This document shows positions 21,805-29,198 of a stretch of DNA of 34,279 nt, piece by piece. The position numbers were made by a program, and so were the translations under genes. Each line of letters begins with the position of its first letter. Position 1 is the stretch's first letter. Below the pieces are notes generated by a model. It ran no database searches and was not told the origin of the DNA. It worked only from the letters and a program-made list of their open reading frames with translations. This DNA comes from SIG480 sp045586595 (GTDB lineage: Bacteria > Bacillota > Clostridia > Oscillospirales > JAAYXM01), in assembly GCA_045586595.1 (NCBI GenBank), contig JAZNAQ010000007.1, positions 1-34,279 of the forward strand, in the 5' to 3' direction.

Positions 21805-21839
21805 TTGCCTTTTTGTCATGTTTCATGTTACAATATAAT
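21805..21839 (+). promoter_or_regulatory. Promoter for the radical SAM gene pair
   Basis: TTGCCT (21805-21810), 18 bases, TACAAT (21829-21834) with TGT before it; or TTGTCA (21813-21818), 15 bases, TATAAT (21834-21839). Both would start transcription about 30 bases before ATG 21873. Confidence 0.5.
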
Positions 21840-21872
21840 AAAATTACGATTTCTCCGAAAGGAATATAAACT

Positions 21873-23708
21873 ATGGACAGCAAGAAGAAAAGGATACTGG
21901 CATCTGTGCAAAAGCCCGCTCGGTATACCGGCGGTGAGTATAATGCCGTTATAAAAGATAAAAAAGATATAGCGGTGAGATTTGCATTTTGTTTTCCGGA
22001 CATCTATGAGATAGGTATGTCTCATATGGGGCTTCGTATTCTATACGGCGTGATGAACGAGCAGCCGGATATATGGTGTGAACGCGCTTTTGCTGTATGG
22101 CCGGATATGGAGGAGCAACTGCGTAAAAATGATATGAGGCTGTTTGCTCTCGAGAGCGGAGACCCGCTTTGTGACTTTGATATTGTTGGTTTTACCCTTC
22201 AGTATGAGATGTGTTACAGCGCGGTGCTTAACATGCTTGATTTGGGCGGTATAACCGTACGGGCAGATGAGCGCGGAGAAGACGAGCCGGTTGTTGTCGC
22301 GGGTGGTCCGTGTACTTATAACCCTGAGCCGCTTTGTGACTTTGTAGACATCTTTAATATCGGTGAGGGCGAAGAACAGATTATAGAGCTTTGTGAACTT
22401 TATAAAAAGTGCAAGGCAGAGGGAAAAACAAAGCGCGAGTTCTTACGTCTTGCTGCAAATATCGGCGGTATATATGTTCCGTCGCTGTATGATATAAGCT
22501 ATAATGATGATGGGACAATCGCTGCAATAACCCCGAAGGACGGTGCACCTGAGGTTGTAGTGAAACGTATAATTGAAGATTTTGATTCTGTATATGTTCC
22601 TAAAAAGGTGATTGTTCCGTCTACCGAGATTGTTCATGACAGAGTGTCCCTTGAGGTGTTCCGTGGTTGCATTCGCGGCTGTCGTTTCTGTCAGGCGGGG
22701 TATGCTTACCGACCTGTTCGTGCAAAGCGTGCTAAAACACTTATTGAACATGGCAAGGAGATGTGCCTCACAACGGGCTATGAGGAAATTTCGCTCGCAT
22801 CCCTTTCTACAAGTGATTATAAAGAACTTCCTGAGCTTGCAGACGGCCTTCTCGATTGGTGTGAGCCGAGAAATATAAGTCTTCAGCTCCCATCACTCAG
22901 AGCTGATAACTTCTCGGTTGAACTTATGCACCGTATTCAAAAGGTAAGAAGTGGCGGGCTTACGTTTGCTCCCGAGGCGGGCAGTAAAAGGCTGCGCGAT
23001 GCTATAAATAAAAATCTTACTGAAGAAGAAATTCTCAATGCGTGTAAGATTGCATTCGAAAACGGCAGAAGCACGGTAAAGCTCTACTTTATGATAGGAC
23101 TGCCTACTGAGACCGATGAGGATATTAAGGGCATTGCCGAGCTTTCTCAGAAAATTCTATATCTCTGGAAGACTCATGCAACAAATAAGAAGCGTGGTGT
23201 TAAGATAACTGTCAGCGCTGCGTGCTTTGTGCCTAAACCGCAGACGCCGTTTCAGTGGGAGGCGCAGAACACGCGCGAGGAATTTAAGCGCAAGGCGCAA
23301 CTTCTGCGCGAGGCGATAACTGCAAAGGCGATAACATATAACTGGCACGAGCCGGATGTCAGCTTCCTTGAAGCTGTATTTGCAAGGGGTGACCGTAGGG
23401 TAGGTAAAGTGATTGAAGCTGCGTGGAGAAAAGGTGCAAAGCTCGATGGCTGGGATGAGCACTTTAGCCTTGATATGTGGCTTTCTGCCTTTGACGAATG
23501 TGATGTAGACCCTGCATTTTATGCAAACCGCGTGAGGGTAGCTGATGAGATTATGCCGTGGGACCACATCTCTACAGGTGTTTCAAAGCGTTTCCTCCGT
23601 TCTGAGTGCGAAAAGGCCTATCGCTCCGAAGCTTCACCGAATTGCAGGGAAAAGTGCCTCGGTTGCGGCGCGTCAAAACTTCTTTGTGGAGGTAAGTGCG
23701 ATGCGTAA
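21873..23708 (+). CDS. B12-binding-domain radical SAM protein (TIGR03960 type)
   Basis: 611 residues. The N-terminal part (ASVQKPARYTGGEYNAV, then FCFPDIYEIGMSHMGLRILY) and cobalamin-binding-like domain lead into a radical SAM core with CIRGCRFC, the cluster cysteines being C266, C270 and C273. A cysteine-rich C-terminus (C..C..LGCGASKLLCGGKC) may bind a second cluster or zinc. The family is widespread in Clostridia, found beside rplU, with no reaction established to my knowledge. CGAAAGGA before the ATG is the ribosome binding site. It overlaps the next gene by eight bases. Confidence 0.92.
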   Translation: MDSKKKRILASVQKPARYTGGEYNAVIKDKKDIAVRFAFCFPDIYEIGMSHMGLRILYGVMNEQPDIWCERAFAVWPDMEEQLRKNDMRLFALESGDPLCDFDIVGFTLQYEMCYSAVLNMLDLGGITVRADERGEDEPVVVAGGPCTYNPEPLCDFVDIFNIGEGEEQIIELCELYKKCKAEGKTKREFLRLAANIGGIYVPSLYDISYNDDGTIAAITPKDGAPEVVVKRIIEDFDSVYVPKKVIVPSTEIVHDRVSLEVFRGCIRGCRFCQAGYAYRPVRAKRAKTLIEHGKEMCLTTGYEEISLASLSTSDYKELPELADGLLDWCEPRNISLQLPSLRADNFSVELMHRIQKVRSGGLTFAPEAGSKRLRDAINKNLTEEEILNACKIAFENGRSTVKLYFMIGLPTETDEDIKGIAELSQKILYLWKTHATNKKRGVKITVSAACFVPKPQTPFQWEAQNTREEFKRKAQLLREAITAKAITYNWHEPDVSFLEAVFARGDRRVGKVIEAAWRKGAKLDGWDEHFSLDMWLSAFDECDVDPAFYANRVRVADEIMPWDHISTGVSKRFLRSECEKAYRSEASPNCREKCLGCGASKLLCGGKCDA

Positions 23709-24360
23709 GATAAGAGTTTTATATAAGAAGTGCGGCCGTGCTGTATACATTTCTCACCTTGATATAATGCGTACGTTTCAACGTGTTTTGACCCGTGCGG
23801 GTATTGCCGTTAAGCATACCGAAGGGTTTAATCCACACCCGTATATCTCGATAGCCCTTCCATTATCGCTTGGTTATACCGGTGAGTGTGAGTTCCTTGA
23901 TATGGTAGTCCTTGATAATATGAGCGGGGACGAAATTGCTAAGAGGATGAACGGAACCTTGCCGGAGGGCATTGAGGTTAAACGTGTGTATGAAAACGCT
24001 CGACCTGTGCGCGATATTGCGTATTCTGAGTTTGAAATACGCATGGAATATGATAATGGTGTTCCTCTTGGAGTTATAAAGAAGCTTTTTGATCTTTTCA
24101 AACAAGAAGGAATCGTGGTAATAAAGAAAAGCAAAAGGGGAGAGAGTGAAACCAATATTGCGCCGATGATACGCGAATTTTCCGTGTCTGAACGTAATGG
24201 GGATATTGTTATTAAAGCAATGCTTGCAGCAGGCAACACTTCTCTTAATCCTGAATATGTAATAAAAGCAATAGGCAAATACCTGCCCGATTGCGCTCCT
24301 GATTTCGCCGAATTTACACGAAAAAATGTATTTGATGATAAAATGTGTGAGTTCAGATAA
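23701..24360 (+). CDS. Radical SAM-associated protein (TIGR03936 type)
   Basis: 219 residues starting MRKIRVLYKKCGRAVYISHL, with the conserved HTEGFNPHPYISIALPLSLG that marks this family. It has no cysteine cluster of its own and probably works with the radical SAM protein encoded just upstream; in some species the two are fused. The frame continues upstream to 23545 inside the other gene, but GGAGGT right before ATG 23701 and the family N-terminus fix the start. Eight-base overlap implies translational coupling. Function unknown; tRNA modification has been suggested for such pairs but is not shown here. Confidence 0.9.
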   Translation: MRKIRVLYKKCGRAVYISHLDIMRTFQRVLTRAGIAVKHTEGFNPHPYISIALPLSLGYTGECEFLDMVVLDNMSGDEIAKRMNGTLPEGIEVKRVYENARPVRDIAYSEFEIRMEYDNGVPLGVIKKLFDLFKQEGIVVIKKSKRGESETNIAPMIREFSVSERNGDIVIKAMLAAGNTSLNPEYVIKAIGKYLPDCAPDFAEFTRKNVFDDKMCEFR

Positions 24361-24378
24361 ATATTTTGGAGCAAAACC

Positions 24379-24407
24379 TTGACATTTGGAAAATTTAATG
24401 ATACAAT
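24379..24407 (+). promoter_or_regulatory. Promoter for rplU-prp-rpmA
   Basis: TTGACA (24379-24384), 17 bases, TACAAT (24402-24407). Transcription would begin about 83 bases before rplU. Confidence 0.82.
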
Positions 24408-24411
24408 AGCA

Positions 24412-24489
24412 AAGCCGCATTGAGTGGGCTTATAAATCTGTATATACAGTGCCTACAAGAGCGAGACTCTAAAATATGAGAGAGAGGTG
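24412..24489 (+). promoter_or_regulatory. Structured leader before rplU, candidate L21 leader
   Basis: AAGCC (24412-24416) pairs with GGCTT (24427-24431), and CTGTATATACAG (24438-24449) is a perfect palindrome. AGAG (24458-24461) can pair with CTCT (24467-24470), while the same CTCT can instead pair with AGAG at 24481-24486, next to the AGAGGTG ribosome binding site. These exclusive pairings fit a translational switch. L21 leaders are known in Firmicutes; I have not matched this one to a model. Confidence 0.45.
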
Positions 24490-24496
24490 CAACAAC

Positions 24497-24805
24497 ATGC
24501 AGGCAATTTTCGTTACAGGCGGAAAGCAGTACAAGGTTTCTGAGGGCGACGTTATCTACGTTGAGAAGCTCGATGCAGCAAGCGAAACAGTAGAATTCGA
24601 CAACGTCCTTATGACAATCGACGGTGAGAATGTCACAGTCGGCACACCGAGCGTTGATGGCGCAAAGGTTACTGCTAAGGTCATTAAGAACGGCAAGGCG
24701 AAGAAGATTATGGTCTTCAAGTTTAAGGCTAAGAAGAACTACCGTCGTCGCCAGGGTCACAGACAGCCGTATACAAAACTCAGCATTGAGAAAATCAGCG
24801 TCTAA
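24497..24805 (+). CDS. rplU: 50S ribosomal protein L21
   Basis: 102 residues, normal length, starting MQAIFVTGGKQYKVSEGDVI and containing the basic KFKAKKNYRRRQGHRQPYTK tail that contacts 23S rRNA. The frame has an ATG further upstream at 24476, but GAGAGGTG at 24482-24489 supports 24497. Its stop overlaps the prp start by one base. It is the first gene of rplU-prp-rpmA. Confidence 0.97.
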   Translation: MQAIFVTGGKQYKVSEGDVIYVEKLDAASETVEFDNVLMTIDGENVTVGTPSVDGAKVTAKVIKNGKAKKIMVFKFKAKKNYRRRQGHRQPYTKLSIEKISV

Positions 24806-25131
24806 TGACTACAGTAAAATTGATTAAGAACGGTGGTAACACCATTGGGTTTGACGTATCGGGGCATTCAGGCTATGCCGAAAGCGGTAGCGATATTATT
24901 TGCGCCGCAGTCTCGAGTGCAGTCGGTCTTGCGGAAACGATTATAAACGATTCCTTTAAGGGCGGTGCAGATGTAACGGTAGAACCCGAACTGGCAAGGA
25001 TAGCACTTCGGCTTACACGAGAGTGTGAAGTTTGCCAAAGTGTACTTGAAGCATTTGAGCGTCATATGCGCGCTCTGTGTGAAGAGTATCCGAACTATAT
25101 TGAAGTTTTGGAGGTGCAGTCAAATGCTTAA
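24805..25131 (+). CDS. prp: Ribosomal-processing cysteine protease Prp
   Basis: A 108-residue protease (YsxB family) that removes the N-terminal extension of L27. The catalytic pair is visible as H21 in SGHSGYAESGSDI and C33 in IICAAVSSA. It starts in the TAATG overlap with rplU and its end overlaps rpmA by eight bases, so all three are translationally coupled. The L27 substrate encoded next has the expected cleavable extension. Confidence 0.96.
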   Translation: MTTVKLIKNGGNTIGFDVSGHSGYAESGSDIICAAVSSAVGLAETIINDSFKGGADVTVEPELARIALRLTRECEVCQSVLEAFERHMRALCEEYPNYIEVLEVQSNA

Positions 25132-25408
25132 AATCGGAATTCAGTTTTTTGCACATAAAAAGGGCGTAGGCTCCACAAAGAACGGTCGTGACTCCGAGTC
25201 TAAGAGACTTGGCGTAAAGCGTGCGGACGGTCAGTTCGTTCTCGCAGGCAACATCCTCGTTCGTCAGCGTGGAACAAAGATTCACCCGGGCACAAATGTA
25301 AGCAAGGGATCAGACGATACTTTGTTTGCAACAACTGATGGTGTAGTACGCTTCGAGCGTCTCGGAAAAGACCGCAAGAAGGTTTCTATTTACCCGGTTG
25401 CTCAGTAA
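25124..25408 (+). CDS. rpmA: 50S ribosomal protein L27 with cleavable N-terminal extension
   Basis: 94 residues, starting MLKIGIQFFAHKKGVGSTKN. The first nine residues (ending in QFF) form the Firmicutes extension that Prp removes, exposing AHKKG, whose tail reaches the peptidyl transferase centre. The body (GRDSESKRLGVKRADGQFV, RQRGTKIHPG, GDDTLFA-like SDDTLFA) is standard. GGAGGTG at 25110-25116 fixes ATG 25124; the longer frame to 25025 lies inside prp. Confidence 0.97.
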   Translation: MLKIGIQFFAHKKGVGSTKNGRDSESKRLGVKRADGQFVLAGNILVRQRGTKIHPGTNVSKGSDDTLFATTDGVVRFERLGKDRKKVSIYPVAQ

Positions 25409-25410
25409 AA

Positions 25411-25457
25411 AACAAATTTGTGCGGGCAGGTTGATATACGACCTGCCCGTATTGTTT
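25411..25457 (+). terminator. Terminator after rpmA
   Basis: A perfect core stem (CGGGCAGGT at 25423-25431, ACCTGCCCG at 25441-25449), extended by partial pairing of AAACAA-like and TTGTTT flanks. The T-tract (ATTGTTT) is imperfect. Confidence 0.75.
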
Positions 25458-25481
25458 AATTTAAAATTTCCTACATATATT
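25452..25481 (+). promoter_or_regulatory. Weak promoter candidate for obgE
   Basis: TTGTTT (25452-25457), 18 bases, TATATT (25476-25481), overlapping the terminator tail. Read-through from rpmA is an alternative source of obgE mRNA. Confidence 0.33.
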
Positions 25482-25512
25482 ATATATAGTATGTAAACGG
25501 AGGTGCAAACCG

Positions 25513-26784
25513 ATGTTTGTTGATGTTGCAAGCGCAAGGTTTATCGCGGGCCGCGGCGGCGACGGTGCTGTTGCGTTCCACCGCGAAAAATATATAGCGT
25601 CCGGCGGGCCTGACGGCGGCGACGGCGGCGATGGTGGAAATGTTGTTCTTGTTGTAGATGATCATATGTCTACTCTCGTCGAGTTTCGGTATAAAACAAA
25701 ATACAAGGCGGAGAATGGCTCAAACGGAAGTGGTAAGCGTTGCTCCGGAAAAAAGGGAAAAGACCTTGTTGTAAAAGTTCCGCGAGGTACTCTTGTTTAT
25801 GACGTTGCAAGCGGTGCACTTGTCAAGGATATGTCGGACGATGAGCCGTTTGTAATATGTAAGGGCGGCAGAGGCGGTTGGGGTAACCAGCACTTTGCAA
25901 CGCCTACAAGGCAAGCCCCCAGATTTGCGCGACCCGGGCTTGAGGGTGAAGAGCTTGAAGTAAGGCTCGAGCTTAAGCTTCTTGCAGATGTAGGTCTTGC
26001 GGGTTTCCCTAATGTCGGCAAGTCTACACTTCTCTCGGTTGTGAGTGCGGCGCGTCCGAAAATTGCAAACTATCATTTCACGACCATAACTCCGAACCTC
26101 GGTGTTGTGCGCGTGGATGAAAGCTTTTCGTATGTTATGGCGGATATCCCGGGTATTATAGAAGGTGCAAGTGAAGGCGCGGGGCTTGGCCACCGTTTCC
26201 TTCGCCATATAGACCGTTGCCGGCTTATAGTTCATATGGTGGATGTTTCGGGTAGTGAGGGGCGTGACCCGATTGCAGATTTTGAGGCTATAAATGATGA
26301 GCTTGAAAGGTATAATCCTGAGCTTGCAAAACGGCCTCAGATAGTTGCTGCAAATAAGAGTGACCTTGTATATGACAGGGAAGCGGCAGATAAGTTTAAA
26401 GCCTATATAAAAAATCTCGGCCTTGATTACTATGAGATTTCTGCGGCTACAAACACGGGTGTTTCTGAACTTATGAAGAGGACTGCTGAAGTTCTCTCAA
26501 AGCTTCCTCCAATAGAAACATATACGCCAAACTTTGTTCGCGTTGAAGAAGATATGACGAGCCATGACTTTACAATTACCAGACTTGATGGCGATGTATA
26601 TATGGTGGAAGGTAATTGGATTAAGCGGGCGATGGGGTCTGTTAACTTTGACGACTATGAGTCTCGCATATACTTTGAACGTATACTTCGCAAATATGGA
26701 GTATATGATGCCCTTGAAGAACGAGGTGTTCAAGAGGGGGATACGGTAATCATCTATACCATGGAATTTGAATATGTAAAGTAA
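25513..26784 (+). CDS. obgE: GTPase Obg/CgtA
   Basis: A 423-residue ribosome-assembly GTPase. The glycine-rich Obg fold comes first (GRGGDGAVAFHREKY, GGPDGGDGGDGGNV, CKGGRGGWGNQHFAT), then the G domain with G1 GFPNVGKST at 164-172, G3 DIPG at 211-214 and G4 NKSD. A C-terminal OCT domain is present (MVEGNWIKRAM..FDDYES...GVQEGDTVIIY). CGGAGGTG before the ATG supports the start. Its place after rplU-prp-rpmA is the standard Firmicutes order. Confidence 0.97.
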   Translation: MFVDVASARFIAGRGGDGAVAFHREKYIASGGPDGGDGGDGGNVVLVVDDHMSTLVEFRYKTKYKAENGSNGSGKRCSGKKGKDLVVKVPRGTLVYDVASGALVKDMSDDEPFVICKGGRGGWGNQHFATPTRQAPRFARPGLEGEELEVRLELKLLADVGLAGFPNVGKSTLLSVVSAARPKIANYHFTTITPNLGVVRVDESFSYVMADIPGIIEGASEGAGLGHRFLRHIDRCRLIVHMVDVSGSEGRDPIADFEAINDELERYNPELAKRPQIVAANKSDLVYDREAADKFKAYIKNLGLDYYEISAATNTGVSELMKRTAEVLSKLPPIETYTPNFVRVEEDMTSHDFTITRLDGDVYMVEGNWIKRAMGSVNFDDYESRIYFERILRKYGVYDALEERGVQEGDTVIIYTMEFEYVK

Positions 26785-26790
26785 TAAATT

Positions 26791-26830
26791 ACACCCGCCG
26801 GAATGTGTTTTGGCGGGTGTGAAAATTTTT
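26791..26830 (+). terminator. Terminator after obgE
   Basis: ACACCCGCC (26791-26799) and GGCGGGTGT (26812-26820) form a perfect stem; GAAAA then TTTTT follows, so the T-run is offset. Confidence 0.65.
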
Positions 26831-26851
26831 CAAAAAAATCAAAAATAATAC

Positions 26852-26880
26852 TTGACATTGCACAGTTCTTAATGTAAAAT
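26852..26880 (+). promoter_or_regulatory. Promoter of the S10-spc ribosomal protein operon
   Basis: A perfect TTGACA (26852-26857), 17 bases, and TAAAAT (26875-26880). It starts a leader of about 260 bases before rpsJ. Confidence 0.85.
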
Positions 26881-26886
26881 ATAAGA

Positions 26887-27147
26887 GCGTCTGTATGGGC
26901 GCATTATGCGATGAAACGGGAGATTGCTACGTTTAGTAGGTAACTTCCGTGGAGTATGTCCGATAATCGGGCGGCAGGAAAGACTGTGCATATGCTTTTA
27001 CTATGCGTAAAAGCGAGTGCCGGATTTGGTGAAATCCCCTGCTACCAATCCGGTTTTTATAATGTCTGTGGATGAAACACACGGATAAGTTGTGCAGGAA
27101 TTCCGCCGCACGCAGAAAAACTACGTGCGTTTAAGGAGGAAAAAACA
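26887..27147 (+). promoter_or_regulatory. Long structured leader of the S10 operon, probable attenuator
   Basis: This 260-base stretch holds no ORF but several stems: ACGGGAG (26916-26922) with CTTCCGT (26944-26950) enclosing CTAC/GTAG; GCTTTTAC (26994-27001) with GTAAAAGC (27007-27014); the terminator at 27020-27059; then CGCACG/CGTGCG just before the AAGGAGG of rpsJ. The arrangement suggests control of read-through by a ribosomal protein such as L4, as in E. coli, but no known leader model was recognised. Confidence 0.6.
27020..27059 (+). terminator. Intrinsic terminator inside the S10 leader
   Basis: CCGGATT (27020-27026) pairs with AATCCGG (27047-27053), extended by GGT/ACC across one bulged base, followed by TTTTTAT. 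It stands 88 bases before rpsJ, in the same transcript. Confidence 0.85.
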
Positions 27148-27465
27148 ATGGCAGCAATCACAAAGGAAATGATTCGTGTCCGCCTCAAGGCTTATGACCA
27201 TCAGCTCATCGACCAGGCGGCAGAGCGTATCGTCGAAACAGCAAAGCGCAACGGCGCAAAGGTTTCGGGTCCGATTCCGCTCCCGACTTCAAAGGAAGTC
27301 ATCACTATTCTTCGCGCGGTGCACAAGTATAAGGACAGCCGTGAGCAGTTCGAGCGCCGCACACACAAGCGTTTGATTGACATTCTCAAGCCGTCGGCAG
27401 AAGCGGTTAAGGCTCTTATGTCCCTTGACCTTCCGGCAGGCGTTGAAATCGAAATTAAGCTCTAA
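27148..27465 (+). CDS. rpsJ: 30S ribosomal protein S10
   Basis: A 105-residue small-subunit head protein, also the NusG/NusB partner in antitermination. Standard sequence: RVRLKAYDHQLIDQAAERIV, SGPIPLPTSKEVITILRAVHKYKDSREQFERRTHKRLIDI. AAGGAGG precedes the ATG. It is the first gene of the S10 operon, following a long leader. Confidence 0.97.
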   Translation: MAAITKEMIRVRLKAYDHQLIDQAAERIVETAKRNGAKVSGPIPLPTSKEVITILRAVHKYKDSREQFERRTHKRLIDILKPSAEAVKALMSLDLPAGVEIEIKL

Positions 27466-27533
27466 ACAAGAAATGTACCATAGCTCTTACAAATGCGGCG
27501 GAAGGGGCGCATGCACGGTGAAGGGCGGGTCAT

Positions 27534-27551
27534 GTTGGCAGAGATGCCAAC
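27534..27551 (+). other. Hairpin in the rpsJ-rplC gap
   Basis: GTTGGCA (27534-27540), loop GAGA, TGCCAAC (27545-27551): a perfect 7-bp stem with a GNRA loop, 25 bases before rplC. There is no T-run, so it is not a terminator. It may be an mRNA stability or protein-binding element. Confidence 0.5.
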
Positions 27552-27576
27552 CAATAACCTTAAAGGAGGAAGATAT

Positions 27577-28209
27577 ATGCAAAAGGCAATCATCGGAAGA
27601 AAAGTCGGTATGACTCAGATTTTCGACGATGCAGGCAGGGTTGTTCCTGTCACGGTCATCGAGGCAGGTCCGTGCTCGGTTGTTCAGAAGAAGACTGTTG
27701 AAAAAGACGGTTACGAAGCTGTACAGCTCGGTTACGACGACATTGCTGAGAAGAAACTCACAAAGCCTGAAGCAGGCCACCTCAAAAAGGCAGGCGTTTC
27801 AGCAAAGCGTGTACTTAAAGAGTTCAAGCTCGAGGGTACAGAGCTCAATGTAGGCGACGTTATTCGCGCTGATGTTTTCGCTGAGGGCGACGTTGTTGAC
27901 GTCACCGGCGTCAGCAAGGGTAAGGGTACTGCAGGTACGGTCAAGCGTTTTGGCCAGCACATGCAGAACCACACACACGGTGTCGGCCCTGTTCACCGTA
28001 GCGCAGGTTCCATGGGTGCAAACACAGACCCGTCAAGGGTTATGCCGGGCACAAAGCTCCCGGGCCGCATGGGTGCCGAGCAGGTAACGGTTCAGAACCT
28101 CGATATAGTCAAGGTTGATGCCGAAACAAACATGATTGCAGTCCGCGGTGCTATTCCGGGTCCTAAGGGTGGGCTCGTGTTCATTCGCGACGCTGTCAAG
28201 AACGTCTAA
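27577..28209 (+). CDS. rplC: 50S ribosomal protein L3
   Basis: A 210-residue early assembly protein of the large subunit. It opens MQKAIIGRKVGMTQIFDDAG and has the conserved GKGTAGTVKRFGQ and RSAGSMGANTDPSRV loop that reaches the peptidyl transferase centre. The frame is open upstream to 27493, but AAAGGAGG seven bases before ATG 27577 and the family N-terminus fix this start. The 111-base gap after rpsJ contains a hairpin. Confidence 0.97.
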   Translation: MQKAIIGRKVGMTQIFDDAGRVVPVTVIEAGPCSVVQKKTVEKDGYEAVQLGYDDIAEKKLTKPEAGHLKKAGVSAKRVLKEFKLEGTELNVGDVIRADVFAEGDVVDVTGVSKGKGTAGTVKRFGQHMQNHTHGVGPVHRSAGSMGANTDPSRVMPGTKLPGRMGAEQVTVQNLDIVKVDAETNMIAVRGAIPGPKGGLVFIRDAVKNV

Positions 28210-28229
28210 GCGAAAGGAGTTAGAAAGCT

Positions 28230-28850
28230 ATGCCTAAGGCAACAGTTTATGATATGACCGGTAAGCAGGTCGGTGAGATTGAACTCGCTGAAGCTGTGTT
28301 CGGCATAGAGCCCAACGAGGTTGCTATGTATGAAGCGGTCAAGAACCATCTCGCCAACTGCAGACAGGGCACACAGAGCACTCTCACTCGTGCCGAAGTT
28401 CGCGGTGGCGGCAGAAAGCCGTGGCGCCAGAAGGGAACAGGTCGTGCTCGTCAGGGTTCTATCCGTTCTCCGCAGTGGACACACGGCGGAATTGCACTCG
28501 GCCCGAAGCCGCGTGACTATTCTTACCGTCTTAATAAGAAGTATCGCCGTCTTGCTCTTAAGAGCGCGCTGTCCGCAAAAGCGGCTGCAGGCGAAATCGT
28601 AGTTGTCGACAACCTCAATCTCGATGAGATTAAGACAAAGTCGATGGTTACATTCCTCAACGCTGTTGAGGCAAACAAGGCTCTCGTAGTTACACCTGAG
28701 GTTTGTGAGAACGTCATTAAGAGTGCTCGCAACATCCCCGGCGTTAAGACAACGACAGCTACAATCATCAATGTATACGACATCCTCAACCATGACAAGT
28801 TCATTGTTGACAAGTCAGCAGTAGAAAAGATTCAGGAGGTGTTCGCATAA
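28230..28850 (+). CDS. rplD: 50S ribosomal protein L4
   Basis: 206 residues. The extended basic loop (EVRGGGRKPWRQKGTGRARQ, then PQWTHGG) that lines the exit tunnel is intact. In E. coli L4 represses its own operon by binding the S10 leader, so it is the first candidate effector for the attenuator at 27020-27059. GAAAGGAG precedes the ATG. The stop overlaps the rplW start by one base. Confidence 0.97.
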   Translation: MPKATVYDMTGKQVGEIELAEAVFGIEPNEVAMYEAVKNHLANCRQGTQSTLTRAEVRGGGRKPWRQKGTGRARQGSIRSPQWTHGGIALGPKPRDYSYRLNKKYRRLALKSALSAKAAAGEIVVVDNLNLDEIKTKSMVTFLNAVEANKALVVTPEVCENVIKSARNIPGVKTTTATIINVYDILNHDKFIVDKSAVEKIQEVFA

Positions 28851-29143
28851 TGAAGTCACCTTATGATATCATAAAGCGCCCGATAATCACCGAGCAGTCG
28901 ATGGAGCGCGTCGCCAACAAGGTTTACGTCTTTGAGGTTGATAAGGCTGCGAACAAGATTGAAATACGCCAGGCAATCGAAGAGATTTTCGGCGTAAAGG
29001 TTGCAAAGGTCAACACAATCAATGTTCTCGGTAAAGAAAAGAGAATGGGAGTCCACACAGGATTCCGCCCCGATTTCAAGAAAGCAATCGTAACTCTTAA
29101 GGCTGACAGCAAGACGATTGAGTTCTTTGAGGGCATGGTGTAA
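28850..29143 (+). CDS. rplW: 50S ribosomal protein L23
   Basis: 97 residues located at the tunnel exit, where trigger factor and SRP dock. Family features are YDIIKRPIITEQS, FEVDKAANKIEIRQAIEEIF and the basic loop GKEKRMGVHTG. AGGAGG lies before the overlapped ATG (TAATG with rplD). It is followed by a 55-base gap containing a small hairpin. Confidence 0.96.
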   Translation: MKSPYDIIKRPIITEQSMERVANKVYVFEVDKAANKIEIRQAIEEIFGVKVAKVNTINVLGKEKRMGVHTGFRPDFKKAIVTLKADSKTIEFFEGMV

Positions 29144-29146
29144 GTC

Positions 29147-29163
29147 CTGTCTGATTAAGACAG
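29147..29163 (+). other. Hairpin between rplW and rplB
   Basis: CTGTCT (29147-29152), loop GATTA, AGACAG (29158-29163): a perfect 6-bp stem just after the rplW stop, without a T-run. A processing or pausing element is possible; nothing more can be said. Confidence 0.4.
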
Positions 29164-29198
29164 AATTACACCCAATACCATAAAGGAGGAAAAGTTCA

